A program made the position numbers and the translations under genes. Under the pieces are notes generated by a model. That model was given only the letters and a program-made list of their open reading frames with translations, was not told the DNA's origin and made no database searches. Below are positions 17,569-27,044 of a stretch of DNA of 64,000 bases, in pieces; the stretch's first letter is position 1; every line of letters starts with the position of its first letter. This DNA is from JBGQAS01 sp963699305. GTDB taxonomy: Bacteria > Chloroflexota > Anaerolineae > Anaerolineales > Anaerolineaceae. The stretch is from contig OY969431.1 in assembly GCA_963699305.1 (NCBI GenBank), positions 1,426,001 through 1,490,000 on the forward strand, written 5' to 3'.

Positions 17569-17880
17569 CTATTTGACATCTGACCGATCCGCCTGGCCAG
17601 TCCCGCGAAGTCCCCGAAGGGGGAGAGTATTCGAGGGGCCGGGTCCGAGAGGACGAACTGAGACCAATGGCATGCCTAAATCACGCACTTTTTTGAGCAA
17701 ACCATGCAACGCGGCCTGGTCAACCACCGGGCCGGTTAAAAGCGTATCGCCGTCCTCTTCCAGCGAGATAGTCAGGCCCTCAAACCAGTCTGTCCACCGG
17801 TCATCCAGGTGTCCCTTGAGGCGGATTTCGTAGCACTGATTTTGGTTATGTTTTTCGTCGAATGTTTGTTTGTCACTCAT
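17569..17880 (-). CDS. Small soluble protein of unknown function behind the MalT-like gene
   Basis: About 103 residues, starting at one of two adjacent ATGs (17883 or 17880); GAGG six bases away favours 17880. The core (KHNQNQCYEIRLKGHLDD, then a WFEGLTISLEEDGDTLLTG segment and an ALHGLLKKVRDLGMPLVSV helix-strand) is compact and polar with no membrane segment. Similar small proteins sit beside MalT-like regulators and oxidoreductases in Chloroflexota, which is a recollection of context and not a function. The final 25 residues are low in pattern and may result from a missed frame change. Confidence 0.65.
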   Translation of the reverse strand: MSDKQTFDEKHNQNQCYEIRLKGHLDDRWTDWFEGLTISLEEDGDTLLTGPVVDQAALHGLLKKVRDLGMPLVSVRPLGPGPSNTLPLRGLRGTGQADRSDVK

Positions 17881-18058
17881 CATGCGCCTCGCGTTTTTCC
17901 TTTCGTTGTTTATCTGCCCAAAGGATACCGCCCGATGTGGTGAGGCGTCATCACCACATGATGTGATTGAGGTTGTGATTAGTTGGTGAAAAAACAAAAA
18001 GCCCCGGCAGATGGTTTGAGGACACCTGTCGGGGTCGGAGTTGGGGTTTTCGGGTCAG

Positions 18059-20731
18059 TTAGAACAAATCGAGTTCCTCGGCCCGGCGGACAGCCGCCCG
18101 GCGATTATTGACCCCCAGTTTGTTGAAAATGTTTTTGGTGTGGGTACGAAAGGTGTTGAGCGAGACGATCAATTGGCCGGCAATTTCCGGGCCGCTTAAT
18201 TCGCTGCGGAGCAGCTTGAGCACTTCCAGCTCGCGTTCGCTCAAAGGCTCTATCATGTCTGATTTTTGATGGATGATGGCTGATTTTGGCGCAGCCACCG
18301 GTTGTGTAAAGGCAGCCAGGAGTTTGTCCGTATAACCGCTCAGCGGATGGTCACGATTGCGCGATTGTTTTTCAATCAACAATCGCATCGCTTCACCTTC
18401 ATCCACGAATATGCGAACATAGCCTTCCGGCTCGGCCAGGGCCAGGGCGCGTTCCAGCGCGGCGAGAGCCTGGGGGTGATTGCCCTGCGCCTCGTGTGCC
18501 AGCGCCTGCACCAGCAGGATGTCGAGCGCGCTGCCCCGGCGCTTTTGCGCTTCGGCGGCTTGCAACAGGCGTGCGAGCAGGGCGTTGACCAGCGGGTTGG
18601 CGATTTCCAGCCGGGCCAGGGTGAGGTGCTCGAACTCATGCAAGTAGCTGACTTCATCTGCCAGCGAAAGCCCGCGTTCTGCCGCCCACGCCCGGGCTTT
18701 ATCGGGCCGCCCCTGTTTGAGATGGATGCGTGCTTTCAGGGCCGCAATGGGGCGCAGGTCAGGCACGAGGGTTTGGATATAGACCCGTTTGGCCTCGTCG
18801 AGCAGGGCCAGGGCGGTTTCCAGATCGCCTGCGGCCTCTTTCAGTTGGGCCTGGGCCACATGCCAGCGGTACAGCCAATCCACCAGGGTGGTTTGCAGAC
18901 CCAATTCGGCGGCTCGTTTCAAGTGATGAGCGGCGAGGGTGTCATCTCCCCGCTGACGGTAGATCATGGACAGGCCGAGATGATGGTGGGCAGTGATGTG
19001 TTCAGCCTCCGGGCCGTGTTGGGCAGCCAGTTGTAAGGCATCCTGATAGGTCCGCTCGGCCTCGCTCAGGCTCCCCAGACCCACCAGCAGGTCGGCTACA
19101 GCAAAGGCGCTGGCAACCACCATGACGTGATTGCCCATCTGGGTCAATCTCTCCATCGAATCACCAATCCCCCGGATGGCCGACTCCAGGTTGCCGCTGG
19201 CCCAGTGGATGACCTCCAATATGGTGGTGGCCCGGGCGCGCCGGTCAAAGTCATCTTCGGGGATGAGTTGGAGCGCCAGTTCGGCGTATTTCACCGTTGC
19301 GGCGGGATCGCCCTGCACCTGGGCGTTGTAGGCGCGGGTCAAAGCGATCATCGCTGGCAGGGGCTTAAGCTGCGCTTCGTTCGCTAATTCCGAACCATCC
19401 AGGCATCGTTCAGCGTCCTGCAGGCGCAACTCGCTGGCCTCCAGTTCGCCGGTATCCGTAAATGCCTGGGCAATCTGGGTACAGAGCACAGGCCTGGTGC
19501 GGATCAGCTTGTCTGGCAGCTTCTTCACCCAGCCAAGCCAGGCGGCAGACTGGAAACTTTCATTCATCCCCTGCCAGGCCGCTTCAGCCAACCCCGCCGC
19601 CCGGACAAAATCCCCGGCTGCGATGGCGTGGTGAAACGCCGCGCCCAGGTCGCCGTTCTCTTCATGCCACTGGCTGGCGCGCAGGTGGAATTCGGCGAAT
19701 TCTTTGGGTTTTCCCAGGCGCTGGCGCAGCAAATCAGCCAAAGAGATGGTGATAGCGATACCAGCGCCGCTCGTTATCCAGAGGGACAATGAACAGGTTG
19801 GCGTGTTCGAGATATTCCAGGGTTTCCTGCCCGGAAGCAGAAGGAGAACCCAAAACAGCATCACACAGCGGCCCGCACATGCGGTCAAGGATCGATGTGC
19901 GCAGCAGGAAGGTCTGGACGCTTTCGGACTGCTGTCGCAGAACTTCTTCAACCAGATAGTCCAGCACGAAATGGTGGCTGCCGGTGAAAGATTGGATAAA
20001 GCTTGCGGCGTCTTGATGTCCCTGCATCGAAATCGCGGCCAATTGCAGTCCGGCGATCCAGCCTTCGGTGCGGGTTTCCAGTGCGGCGATGTCTTCCGCG
20101 TGAAAGGTTCAAGCCCATCATCCGGTTTAGAAACTCGGCGGCTTCGGCGGGGGTGAAACGCAGGTCAGCAGCGCGCAGTTCGGTTAGTTGGCCGCGGGCG
20201 CGTAGCCGGGCCAGGGGCATTGGTGGATCTTCACGGGTGGCGATAGCCAGATGCATCTGCGGTGGCAGGTGCTCGAGCAGAAAGGTGAGGTCTTCGTCAA
20301 CCGGTTTGGAATCGATTACGTGGTAGTCGTCCAGAACGAGGATGAAATGATCTGGGAGAGTGGTGATTTCGTTGAGCAGGGTGGTCAGGATCGACTTCGG
20401 ATGGCGGTGGCTGAGGCGATTGGAGGGCAGCTAACACGCCCGCTCCGATCTTCGGCGCAATTGTCTGCAATGCCGCCACGAGGTAAGTCAGAAAACGCGT
20501 GGGGTCGTTATCCCCTTCGTCCAGTGACAGCCAGGCGACCGGTTGCCCGCAACCGGCGACCCATTCGCTGACCAGCGTGGTCTTGCCAAACCCGGCGGAG
20601 GCGGAGATGAGCGTCAGTTTGCGGCTTGCCAGAAGACCCTCGTTCAACCGCTCGATCAAGCGCGGGCGGAGGACAACCTTAGGCCGAGGTGGTGGGATAT
20701 AAAGTTTTGTGAGGAGAAGTGGCTCAGACAT
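18059..20731 (-). CDS. MalT-like ATP-dependent LuxR activator (three frameshifts)
   Basis: Four frame segments join into one protein of about 889 residues, the normal size of MalT/LAL regulators. The N-terminus carries an NTPase domain with a Walker A site (GFGKTT, 47-52); a long helical TPR-like repeat region follows; the last 60 residues are a LuxR helix-turn-helix beginning SERELEVLKLL. Frame breaks lie near 20398, 20100 and 19740. Removing one base at each restores continuous, conserved sequence, and the three together keep frame overall. MalT-type proteins bind ATP and a ligand, oligomerise and activate nearby promoters; here the target is probably the gene run below it. The gene is clearly richer in G+C than the glycan locus. 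Confidence 0.8.
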
Positions 20732-21532
20732 TCCAAAATTAATTATACATCGCGCCTAATTGGAGCAGAGAGTATAAACAAAGAAAACTTAAAAATGAAC
20801 TAAAAATTACCTTGACGAACCCACGTAAAGAGGCTACTATACGCACATCAATCAACTACTACTGCGTGCCGGGCAAGTGTGAACCAGCGTTCGTCGGTTT
20901 GGCTGATTTGCAGAACCCGCCGCACAAATAGCACGGATTCAGGAGCATTGCTCATAACCTGAAGGTCCTTGGTTCGAATCCAAGCCCCGCAACTCAACCA
21001 TCTGAAAATGTGCTTCTTGATTTTAATAAAAAGATTTCGAACTTATAACTCTGAAAATATGCATCTGATGAGAAATTTTAATAAATAGTTGCTTTACCTT
21101 ACACACAGTAATTCGATCATCTAAGGTAATTTGCTGCAGTTGATTCTTCTTTAGTTGTTATTCCTTCACCTTTTTTACTCTGGGACCAAATCTGAAATCA
21201 TTTGCTAATGTCGCTTTTTTGATATATTCAAGCAAAGAATCACATGCGATTAACCATAATTGCCCTATCTTTATCCCATGGATCCTTTCATTTCGTAACA
21301 GTTTTCTAAGATATTGATCGCTGTATTTGAAATTTCAGAGTAGCTTTTCGGACTTCAATAAATATATTTTCTTTCGGGCTATCTAATAACCTAATTCCCC
21401 TTTTTAAATCATTCATCTCGAACCTTTCTCCTATTTCAGTGGAATTTCCAAAAGCTTGTGCTTTTGTTCAAAGCGAAGCAAATTCAGGAATTGATCCACT
21501 TGAATGAATTGTGGTTCGAGGTGGGTCTTGTT
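20732..21532. other. Non-coding stretch between the MalT-like gene and tRNA-Glu
   Basis: No supported gene. It contains a TATAAT-like element (ATTATA on the plus strand near 20741) that could serve the MalT-like gene, the 3' part of a CAT-anticodon tRNA at 20951-20993, AT-rich sequence, and a perfect seven-pair palindromic hairpin at 21449-21466 without a T-run. Confidence 0.5.
20951..20993 (+). tRNA. 3' part of a second CAT-anticodon (Met-type) tRNA; fragment
   Basis: From the anticodon loop CTCATAA onward the sequence is tRNA-like: variable loop AAGGTC, a perfect T arm (CTTGG, TTCGAAT, CCAAG) and an acceptor strand CCCCGCA followed by A. The acceptor end resembles initiator tRNA. No GCGGGG partner strand, D arm or 5' anticodon stem is found in the preceding 130 bases, so it is a fragment cut at the anticodon arm. 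It shares the anticodon region but not the T arm with the fragment at 13399, so they derive from different tRNA genes. Confidence 0.55.
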
Positions 21533-21608
21533 TGGTGCCCCCAACGAGATTCGAACTCGTGTTTTGGCCTTGAGAGGGCCACGTCCTGGGCCACTAGACA
21601 ATGGGGGC
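21533..21608 (-). tRNA. tRNA-Glu (CUC anticodon)
   Basis: The gene folds into a full cloverleaf: a seven-pair acceptor stem (GCCCCCA with TGGGGGC), a D arm, an anticodon arm GGCC-CTCTCAA-GGCC giving anticodon CTC, and a T arm ACGAG-TTCGAAT-CTCGT. Discriminator A is followed by an encoded CCA. A near-consensus promoter lies immediately upstream. Its 3' end is duplicated at 13024-13045, which makes it a candidate integration site. Confidence 0.95.
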
Positions 21609-21618
21609 AAGTGGCAGG

Positions 21619-21647
21619 ATTGTAACATGCGTAAATATGGATGTCAA
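21619..21647 (-). promoter_or_regulatory. Near-consensus promoter of tRNA-Glu
   Basis: On the minus strand a perfect TTGACA and a TACAAT are separated by 17 bases, and the tRNA begins about ten bases after the -10 hexamer, so transcription should start within a few bases of the tRNA 5' end. Confidence 0.85.
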
Positions 21648-21656
21648 CGAATGGTC

Positions 21657-22028
21657 TCAGGAATGGATCACGAGTAGATCATTGATCCGTTTCAGTAATG
21701 CATCCAGAGCAAATGGTTTCACATAATAATCGACCGCTCCGGCCTCCAATCCTTGCCGTATTTCATCGATCTGACCCCTGGCGGTCATGAATACCACCGG
21801 AATATTTTTCGTGGCAGGATTTGTGCAGATCATCCGGCAGGCATCAAACCCCCCCAATAAAGGTAGACGCACATCCAGCAAGACAAGATCCGGTTTTTCC
21901 TTTGCTGTGAATGCAACAGCTTCTTCTCCGTTGGTGGCAGGAATGACCTCATGCCCGCCTGTTTTCAAGGCGATGCTGATGAGTTCTCTTACATCCATAT
22001 CATCGTCAACTACCAATATTTTTGCCAT
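21657..22028 (-). CDS. Single-domain response regulator (REC)
   Basis: The 123-residue protein is a complete receiver domain with D8-D10, phospho-acceptor D52, T82 and K104, and no output domain. The ATG at 22028 starts directly at the first strand (MAKILVVDDD); longer in-frame versions would extend into the preceding gene and lack conserved sequence. It is the last gene of a four-gene minus-strand set with a V4R-like protein, a small GTPase and a DUF4388 protein. In that setting it may take part in GTPase-linked positioning or switching, comparable to the regulators that work with MglA in gliding bacteria; this is inference from context. Confidence 0.92.
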   Translation of the reverse strand: MAKILVVDDDMDVRELISIALKTGGHEVIPATNGEEAVAFTAKEKPDLVLLDVRLPLLGGFDACRMICTNPATKNIPVVFMTARGQIDEIRQGLEAGAVDYYVKPFALDALLKRINDLLVIHS

Positions 22029-22075
22029 TGAATTATTCCAGCGCTTTTTTCCCCATGCTGAAAATGACCACATTT

Positions 22076-22651
22076 TTATCGCAAAGGAGTGCTTTCCGTT
22101 TCTACGACCGGAAAAAGTTTTCCGCTGCTTGCCCATGTCAGATAATCCTGTAAAAATCCCGTGATGAATTGGCAACTGGGATCTTTTTTTTCATTGTGCA
22201 TGCATTCCGGGCATTCATTGAGGCTCCAAATCCATGCATCCGAATTTTCAGAGGTTTCTAAATGTACTTTCAAATTGAGATTGATCTTTTCTGAAATCCG
22301 CTTCAACCCTTCCATAATGCGTTTATTTTGAGGCAGAAGTCGGTATTCCAATGCATCGAAACCCAATTCAGAAGAATATTCTTTCAAAAAATATTTAAAT
22401 GAAGAACGTCCAGCACGGAAAGCGATTCCATTACCACCGTTATGACCATATTTGAGACTTAAAGCCAATCCCATTTGGCTGGTTTCGTCAATGGTAAGTG
22501 AATTTCCAGATTGGGTTAGCAGCTTTTCATTAAGTGAAGTCAATCGGAAAATTACCAGAAGATCGGTTTTACCGATTATTTCCTGTAAACCCGAAAGAAT
22601 GATATGGAAAGATGAGTTGGGGATCGCAGTGCTGATGCTGCTATGCATCAT
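22076..22651 (-). CDS. V4R-like (small-molecule-binding) domain protein
   Basis: The 191-residue protein has an alpha-beta core and ends with a pattern seen in V4R/hydrocarbon-binding domains: a WSLNECPEC motif, a further cysteine in a DPSCQFITGFLQDYLTWASSGKLF-like stretch (here split by me into its key residues C, F, GF, W and GK), and a VVETES strand. The three cysteines could bind metal. Its ATG overlaps the end of the GTPase gene by about ten bases, so the two are translationally coupled. The protein probably senses a ligand or serves as a GTPase partner. The family call is tentative. Confidence 0.5.
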   Translation of the reverse strand: MMHSSISTAIPNSSFHIILSGLQEIIGKTDLLVIFRLTSLNEKLLTQSGNSLTIDETSQMGLALSLKYGHNGGNGIAFRAGRSSFKYFLKEYSSELGFDALEYRLLPQNKRIMEGLKRISEKINLNLKVHLETSENSDAWIWSLNECPECMHNEKKDPSCQFITGFLQDYLTWASSGKLFPVVETESTPLR

Positions 22652-23183
22652 TTGCTTCCATTTCCGCTAAAATACCGTACAACAATTCCAGCAATACTTT
22701 CTTGACATCGTCTTTGCGGGTGGATATGCAAGGCAGGAACTTTACTTTCGGATCCAGCCGCAATGCCAGCCGCATATCTTCCACATCCCAGGCTGTTTCC
22801 ATATCCTGTTTGTTGGCAGCGACAACATACGGGGTAGGTGCATATGCGCGGAATGTTTCCAGTATGCTGCGCGCCTCCCGGAACGTTTCCGGTCGGGTGC
22901 TATCGACAAGAACAATGAAACCGAGCATCCCTTCAGAAAGAATTTCCCACATGAACTCAAATCGTTTTTGACCCGGTGTGCCGAACAGATAGAGCACCAG
23001 GTCATCATCCACAGTGATGCGCCCAAAATCCATTGCGACGGTGGTGGTCTCTTTGACCGCGCGCTCGCTCTCTGAACTGATCTTGCGCTCGGTAGCCACC
23101 ACATCGATCTCGCTGACAGAACGGATGAATTCCGTTTTGCCTGCATTGAATGGACCTGTCACCACAATTTTTACTGTTTGCAT
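22641..23183 (-). CDS. Ras/MglA-type small GTPase
   Basis: The 180-residue protein is a small GTPase: a P-loop GPFNAGKT at 10-17, a TTVAMDFG switch region (about 47-54), a LFGTPGQKRF switch II (67-74, matching the DxxG region with G in place of D) and the guanine-specificity motif NKQD at 124-127. No lipid anchor or membrane segment is seen. Proteins of this group are encoded beside roadblock or DUF4388 proteins in Chloroflexota and other phyla and act as polarity or signalling switches. The upstream neighbour is a DUF4388 protein 15 bases away; the downstream V4R-like gene overlaps it. Confidence 0.9.
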   Translation of the reverse strand: MQTVKIVVTGPFNAGKTEFIRSVSEIDVVATERKISSESERAVKETTTVAMDFGRITVDDDLVLYLFGTPGQKRFEFMWEILSEGMLGFIVLVDSTRPETFREARSILETFRAYAPTPYVVAANKQDMETAWDVEDMRLALRLDPKVKFLPCISTRKDDVKKVLLELLYGILAEMEANDA

Positions 23184-23198
23184 AAAACCACTACCTTA

Positions 23199-24014
23199 TC
23201 AAATTGCTCGGATACGTGTGATTAACCGATTCAGCATGGATTTCTGCTCATCGGGATTTTTCGTGGGGAACATTTTGTCTCGGGGTAGGATTGGTATTCC
23301 GCCGGGTCGGATGATCTCCACCAATCCTGCCTGCAGCAGACTGTAAACCACTTTGCGGATTTGGAAATCGTCCATCTTGGTCACCTGGGAAATTTGTCGC
23401 ATCGTATTTTTCGGATTAACGTATGATACAACTTTCCACTCGTCCACACTCAGGTTTACTTTTCGGATATTTGCACCGGGACGATCTGCAAATTTCAAGG
23501 ACATTTCCAGGGTCGGGATTTCCTCCTGCAATTGTTCCATCTCTTTCAATTGGCGGGAGCCCTCAATGATCAAGTTTTCAAGCTCGATCTTCACCGGAAT
23601 GAAATTCCCCGGCATCATTTGATCAGGATCAAAGAAAAAGAAACCTTCTGCCCAGGTAAATAGCTTGCGGATTACTTCCACAAAATACTGTTGGAGGGTT
23701 TCGATGATCTTTGCCTGGTCCAAATAACCGGCATTCACAAGCATTAATCCTAGTTCCTTGTCTGTCATCGCGCTGGATTTTTCCAGCAGGATCCTGTACT
23801 GGGTATCATTGATGGTTTTCTTGCGTTGCAGGATCGCAGGGAGGGTATTGTCCTCACGTCCATACTGTGCGTACGCCAATTTACCCTGTTTGAAGAACAG
23901 TTTGGATTCACCGCTTTGACCTTCGATAATTAAATTCCCGGATTTGCGGGCTAAATTAACAAGGTTTAGCAGTTGCGTGAGTGAAAAATCGCGAAGATTC
24001 CCTTTGAGTGCCAT
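23199..24014 (-). CDS. DUF4388 domain protein
   Basis: About 271 residues from the ATG at 24014. The protein starts with the typical DUF4388 opening (MALKGNLRDFSLTQLLNLV), continues through a conserved GKLAYAQYG strand-helix module, and ends with a winged-helix-like region (about 195-245, KVVSYVNPKNTMRQISQVT). I prefer 24014 to starts further upstream because conserved sequence begins exactly there. DUF4388 proteins are linked with small GTPases and two-component proteins in gliding and filamentous bacteria. It is the first gene of the module, reading divergently from the helicase-associated gene. Confidence 0.85.
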   Translation of the reverse strand: MALKGNLRDFSLTQLLNLVNLARKSGNLIIEGQSGESKLFFKQGKLAYAQYGREDNTLPAILQRKKTINDTQYRILLEKSSAMTDKELGLMLVNAGYLDQAKIIETLQQYFVEVIRKLFTWAEGFFFFDPDQMMPGNFIPVKIELENLIIEGSRQLKEMEQLQEEIPTLEMSLKFADRPGANIRKVNLSVDEWKVVSYVNPKNTMRQISQVTKMDDFQIRKVVYSLLQAGLVEIIRPGGIPILPRDKMFPTKNPDEQKSMLNRLITRIRAI

Positions 24015-24166
24015 ATCCCAGATACTGTGGAAATTATTATACAGGGAAGCTACCGATGCGTCAATTAACTTATTCGCAAATAAAGCCATGAATGCACCAG
24101 GTAACAACCAAGTTTCTATGAAGGTATAATTTCTTGAAGGGAATCTATTTTTTCGATAAAGGGAAA

Positions 24167-25808
24167 ATGCCCGATCTATATCATTTTTTAAGGAACCAGG
24201 ACTCAGGCTTCATTCAGCTTGTCGCCGAGAAATGGGGTGTCGTACTCCCTACGGGGAATCTTCCCGACCGATTGCAGACATTGATTTCAGCTATGAGCGA
24301 TCCTGCTGCAATCAGGGAAGTTCTGGAACTGCTGCCTGAGGATTCGCTACATGCATTGAATTTCATACTTCAATCGGATGGGAAAATCCCCTGGTTAACA
24401 TTTGAAAGAAGATTTGGCGAAATTCGAGAGATGGGTGCCGGCCGACGCGATCGCGAGCGCCCGGATATGAATCCATCATCGGCATCCGAGCGGCTTTGGT
24501 ATTACGGTTTATTAGGACGATCATTTTTTGATGAAAAGCCATCCCCGCAGGAGTTTGCGTTCATCCCCGAAGAAATTTATCTTGCGCTGAACTCTCAACA
24601 CGCGAAATCAAATTTGCTGCCCGGACGCCCTATCGGAAAGGAATCCATTTCTGTAAAATTTTTTACCACAGATTTGATCGTAGATGATATCTGTACCCTT
24701 CTAGCGGCATTGCGAAAAAAACAACCATTTGAATATTTTCTTTCGAAGAAAGATCCTGATTATGCGGATTTTATTCAAACCAATTTAAGGCATTGCAAGG
24801 TGATCAGTGACAATGGACTTCCAGTTCCAGAAGCTACACGGAAATTGTTGGAAAGTCCACGAGGAGAAGTCCTTTACAACTTTGCCTCAAGTTGGCTTTC
24901 AAGTACGAAGATCAATGACATTGAAAATGTTTCCGATTTGGAATTCGAAGGTTTATTGAATAATAATCCCCTCGTAAACCGGAGTGCTATTGTCCAATTG
25001 ATTAATTTGATTCCGAAGGATACTTGGTGGGATATCGATTCGTTTATTCAATATACCAAAAAGAACCAGCCTGATTTCTTGCGCATGGCTGGAGATTATG
25101 ACGCGTGGTTTGTAAAAGAAAAACAGACAGGTGAATTTCTTGGTGGATTCTCAAACTGGGAAAAAGTCGAGGGGAGACTCATCCATTATTATTTAACTGG
25201 CCCCATGCATTGGCTGGGATTGATCGACCTTGCCTCGGTGGCTGAAGGTGAGCAAGCGAATTATTTTCGACTCTCCTTCTTATGGAATCAAATCATTAAC
25301 CACGAAGGTTCCAAGGATATCAAAAAAAGAAAACGAACCGTTATTCGTGAAATCAAATGGAACCATCATTATCCCAAGGCTTGCTCCACGGTCCATTAGG
25401 TATCTCATCGCCAGGTACTGTGAATGGGTTGGAGAAAGTGGTTCAAATTACATATACCGAATATCCGATAAGTCGCTGTCAGAAGTTTCATCGCAAGGGC
25501 TCAATCCTGGCAAATTGATCCTGTTGTTAAGAAAGCATAGTGTTCAGCCCTTGCCACCGAATTTAATGATTGCCTTGGAACGTTGGGAAAAGGTGGGAAG
25601 CCAAGCCCGCCTGAACAATCCAACCATATTGACTTTCTCCAACAAAAAAATATTGGATGAAATACTAAAAGGTCGTGCATCACGATATTTTGGAGAACGG
25701 CTCAATCCTGTTTCCATCATCATCAAGTCAGGCGCTGAAAATAAAATCTCAGAGGAATTATTGGATTTGGGCATTCTTGTAAAAGTGGAAAAACAGAACC
25801 AAGTATAA
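24167..25808 (+). CDS. Helicase-associated (XPB/Ssl2-like C-domain) protein, frameshifted near 25325
   Basis: Two frames make one protein of about 547 residues. The N-terminal part (to about residue 380) is helical; the C-terminal part has the helicase-associated phrase LPPNLMIALERWEKVGSQAR and then a strand-rich end with LDLGILVKVE, as in the 'helicase C-terminal 3' domains found in Actinobacteria and Chloroflexota. No Walker motifs are present, so it is not a helicase by itself. The frame changes at a seven-A run (25322-25328); losing one A joins the parts. TATAAT at 24125-24130 places transcription start near 24137, so the ATG at 24167 is more likely than the TTG at 24134. Role unknown, perhaps DNA-linked. 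Confidence 0.65.
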
Positions 25809-25855
25809 TTGCTCATATTTCTTGTAAATAACTAAGATCAATCTCGAGGGAAACT

Positions 25856-27038
25856 ATGGCATTGAAAACCGATTGGATTACACAGGAACTTAATCAACTT
25901 AAAGAAGCCGGTTTATACAACCGCATTCGCACCATCAGCAGCCCGCAAGGGGCACGCTTGATCGTGGATGGAAAAAAGGTGCTCAATTTTTGTTCCAACA
26001 ACTACCTGGGACTTGCAAACCACCCCAGGTTGGTGGCAGCCGCTGAACAAGCATTAGAAGGTTACGGAGCTGGACCAGCAGCGGTGCGGTCCATCGCCGG
26101 AACCATGGATCTTCATTTGGAATTGGAAAGAAGGCTTGCGGAATTCAAAGGGGTGGAAGCTGCCATAACATTCCAATCAGGATTTTGTGCGAACCTGGCA
26201 ACCATCCCTGCCCTGGTTGGCAAAGAGGATGTCGTCTATTCGGATGAATTAAATCATCCCAGTATAATCGATGGGTGCCGTCTTTCAGGAGCAACCATTC
26301 TGCGTTTAATCGCGCGGATGCCAAACACCTGGATAACGTCATTGAGGAAAATAAATCAAAATTTCGCAGGGGTTTGATCATCACCGATGGGGTGTTCAGT
26401 ATGGATGGGGATATTGCTCCCCTCGATAAGGTTTACGAAATTGCCAATAAGCATGACATCCTGTTGATGGTGGATGATGCTCACGGAGAAGGTGTCCTAG
26501 GCAAAGGTGGACGTGGGATCGTCGATCATTTTGGATTACACGGAAAAGTGGATGTGGAAGTTGGAACCATGTCCAAAGCCTTTGGTGTAGTTGGTGGGGT
26601 CGTAGCAGGAAAATCGGTCATCATTGAGTGGCTCCGCCAGCGTGGTCGGCCTTTCCTATTCTCCTCTGCCGTCACACCAGCCGATGCAGCAGCCTGTCTG
26701 GCTGCCATCGACCTCCTCGAAAATTCTACTGAACTGGTTGACCGATTGTGGGAAAATGGCAACTATTTCAAAGATGGAATGCGTAAATTGGGTTTTGATA
26801 CTGGTCTAAGTTCCACTCCCATCACTCCATCATGTTGGGGGAAGCTCCCCTCGCTCAACAGTTCAGCCGCGAGCTCTTTGAGGAAGGTGTATTTGCGATG
26901 GCGATTGGTTTCCCGACGGTACCAAAAGGCAAAGCCAGGATCCGAGTCATGATTTCCGCTTCCCATTCCAAGAAGGATTTGGATGAGGGACTGGCAACTT
27001 TTGCGAAAGTTGGCAAAAAGCTGGGAGTCATTCGATAA
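25856..27038 (+). CDS. kbl: Glycine C-acetyltransferase / 2-amino-3-ketobutyrate CoA ligase (two frameshifts)
   Basis: Three frame segments form one fold-type I PLP enzyme of about 394 residues. Segment one has the NFCSNNYLGLANHP motif and YGAGPAAVRSIAGT; segment two has MVDDAHGEGVLG and the PLP-lysine in a TMSKAFGVVGG motif; segment three ends LDEGLATFAKVGKKLGVI. These are characteristic of KBL/AONS enzymes and fit KBL best. Breaks lie at a T run (26305-26307) and at CC (26827-26828); adding one base at each restores sequence. KBL makes glycine and acetyl-CoA from 2-amino-3-ketobutyrate in threonine breakdown. Threonine dehydrogenase is not in the window. GAGGGAA precedes the ATG. Confidence 0.85.
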
Positions 27039-27044
27039 TGTTCC

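Noticed and set aside
18302..19036. Long open frame of about 244 codons on the plus strand inside the MalT-like gene.
   Set aside because: It lies antisense to strongly conserved TPR-like coding sequence in GC-rich DNA, where such open frames are common; its product shows no family pattern and there is no ribosome site.
25809..25855. Possible glycine riboswitch before the kbl-like gene.
   Set aside because: Only 47 bases separate the genes and no conserved aptamer core is visible.
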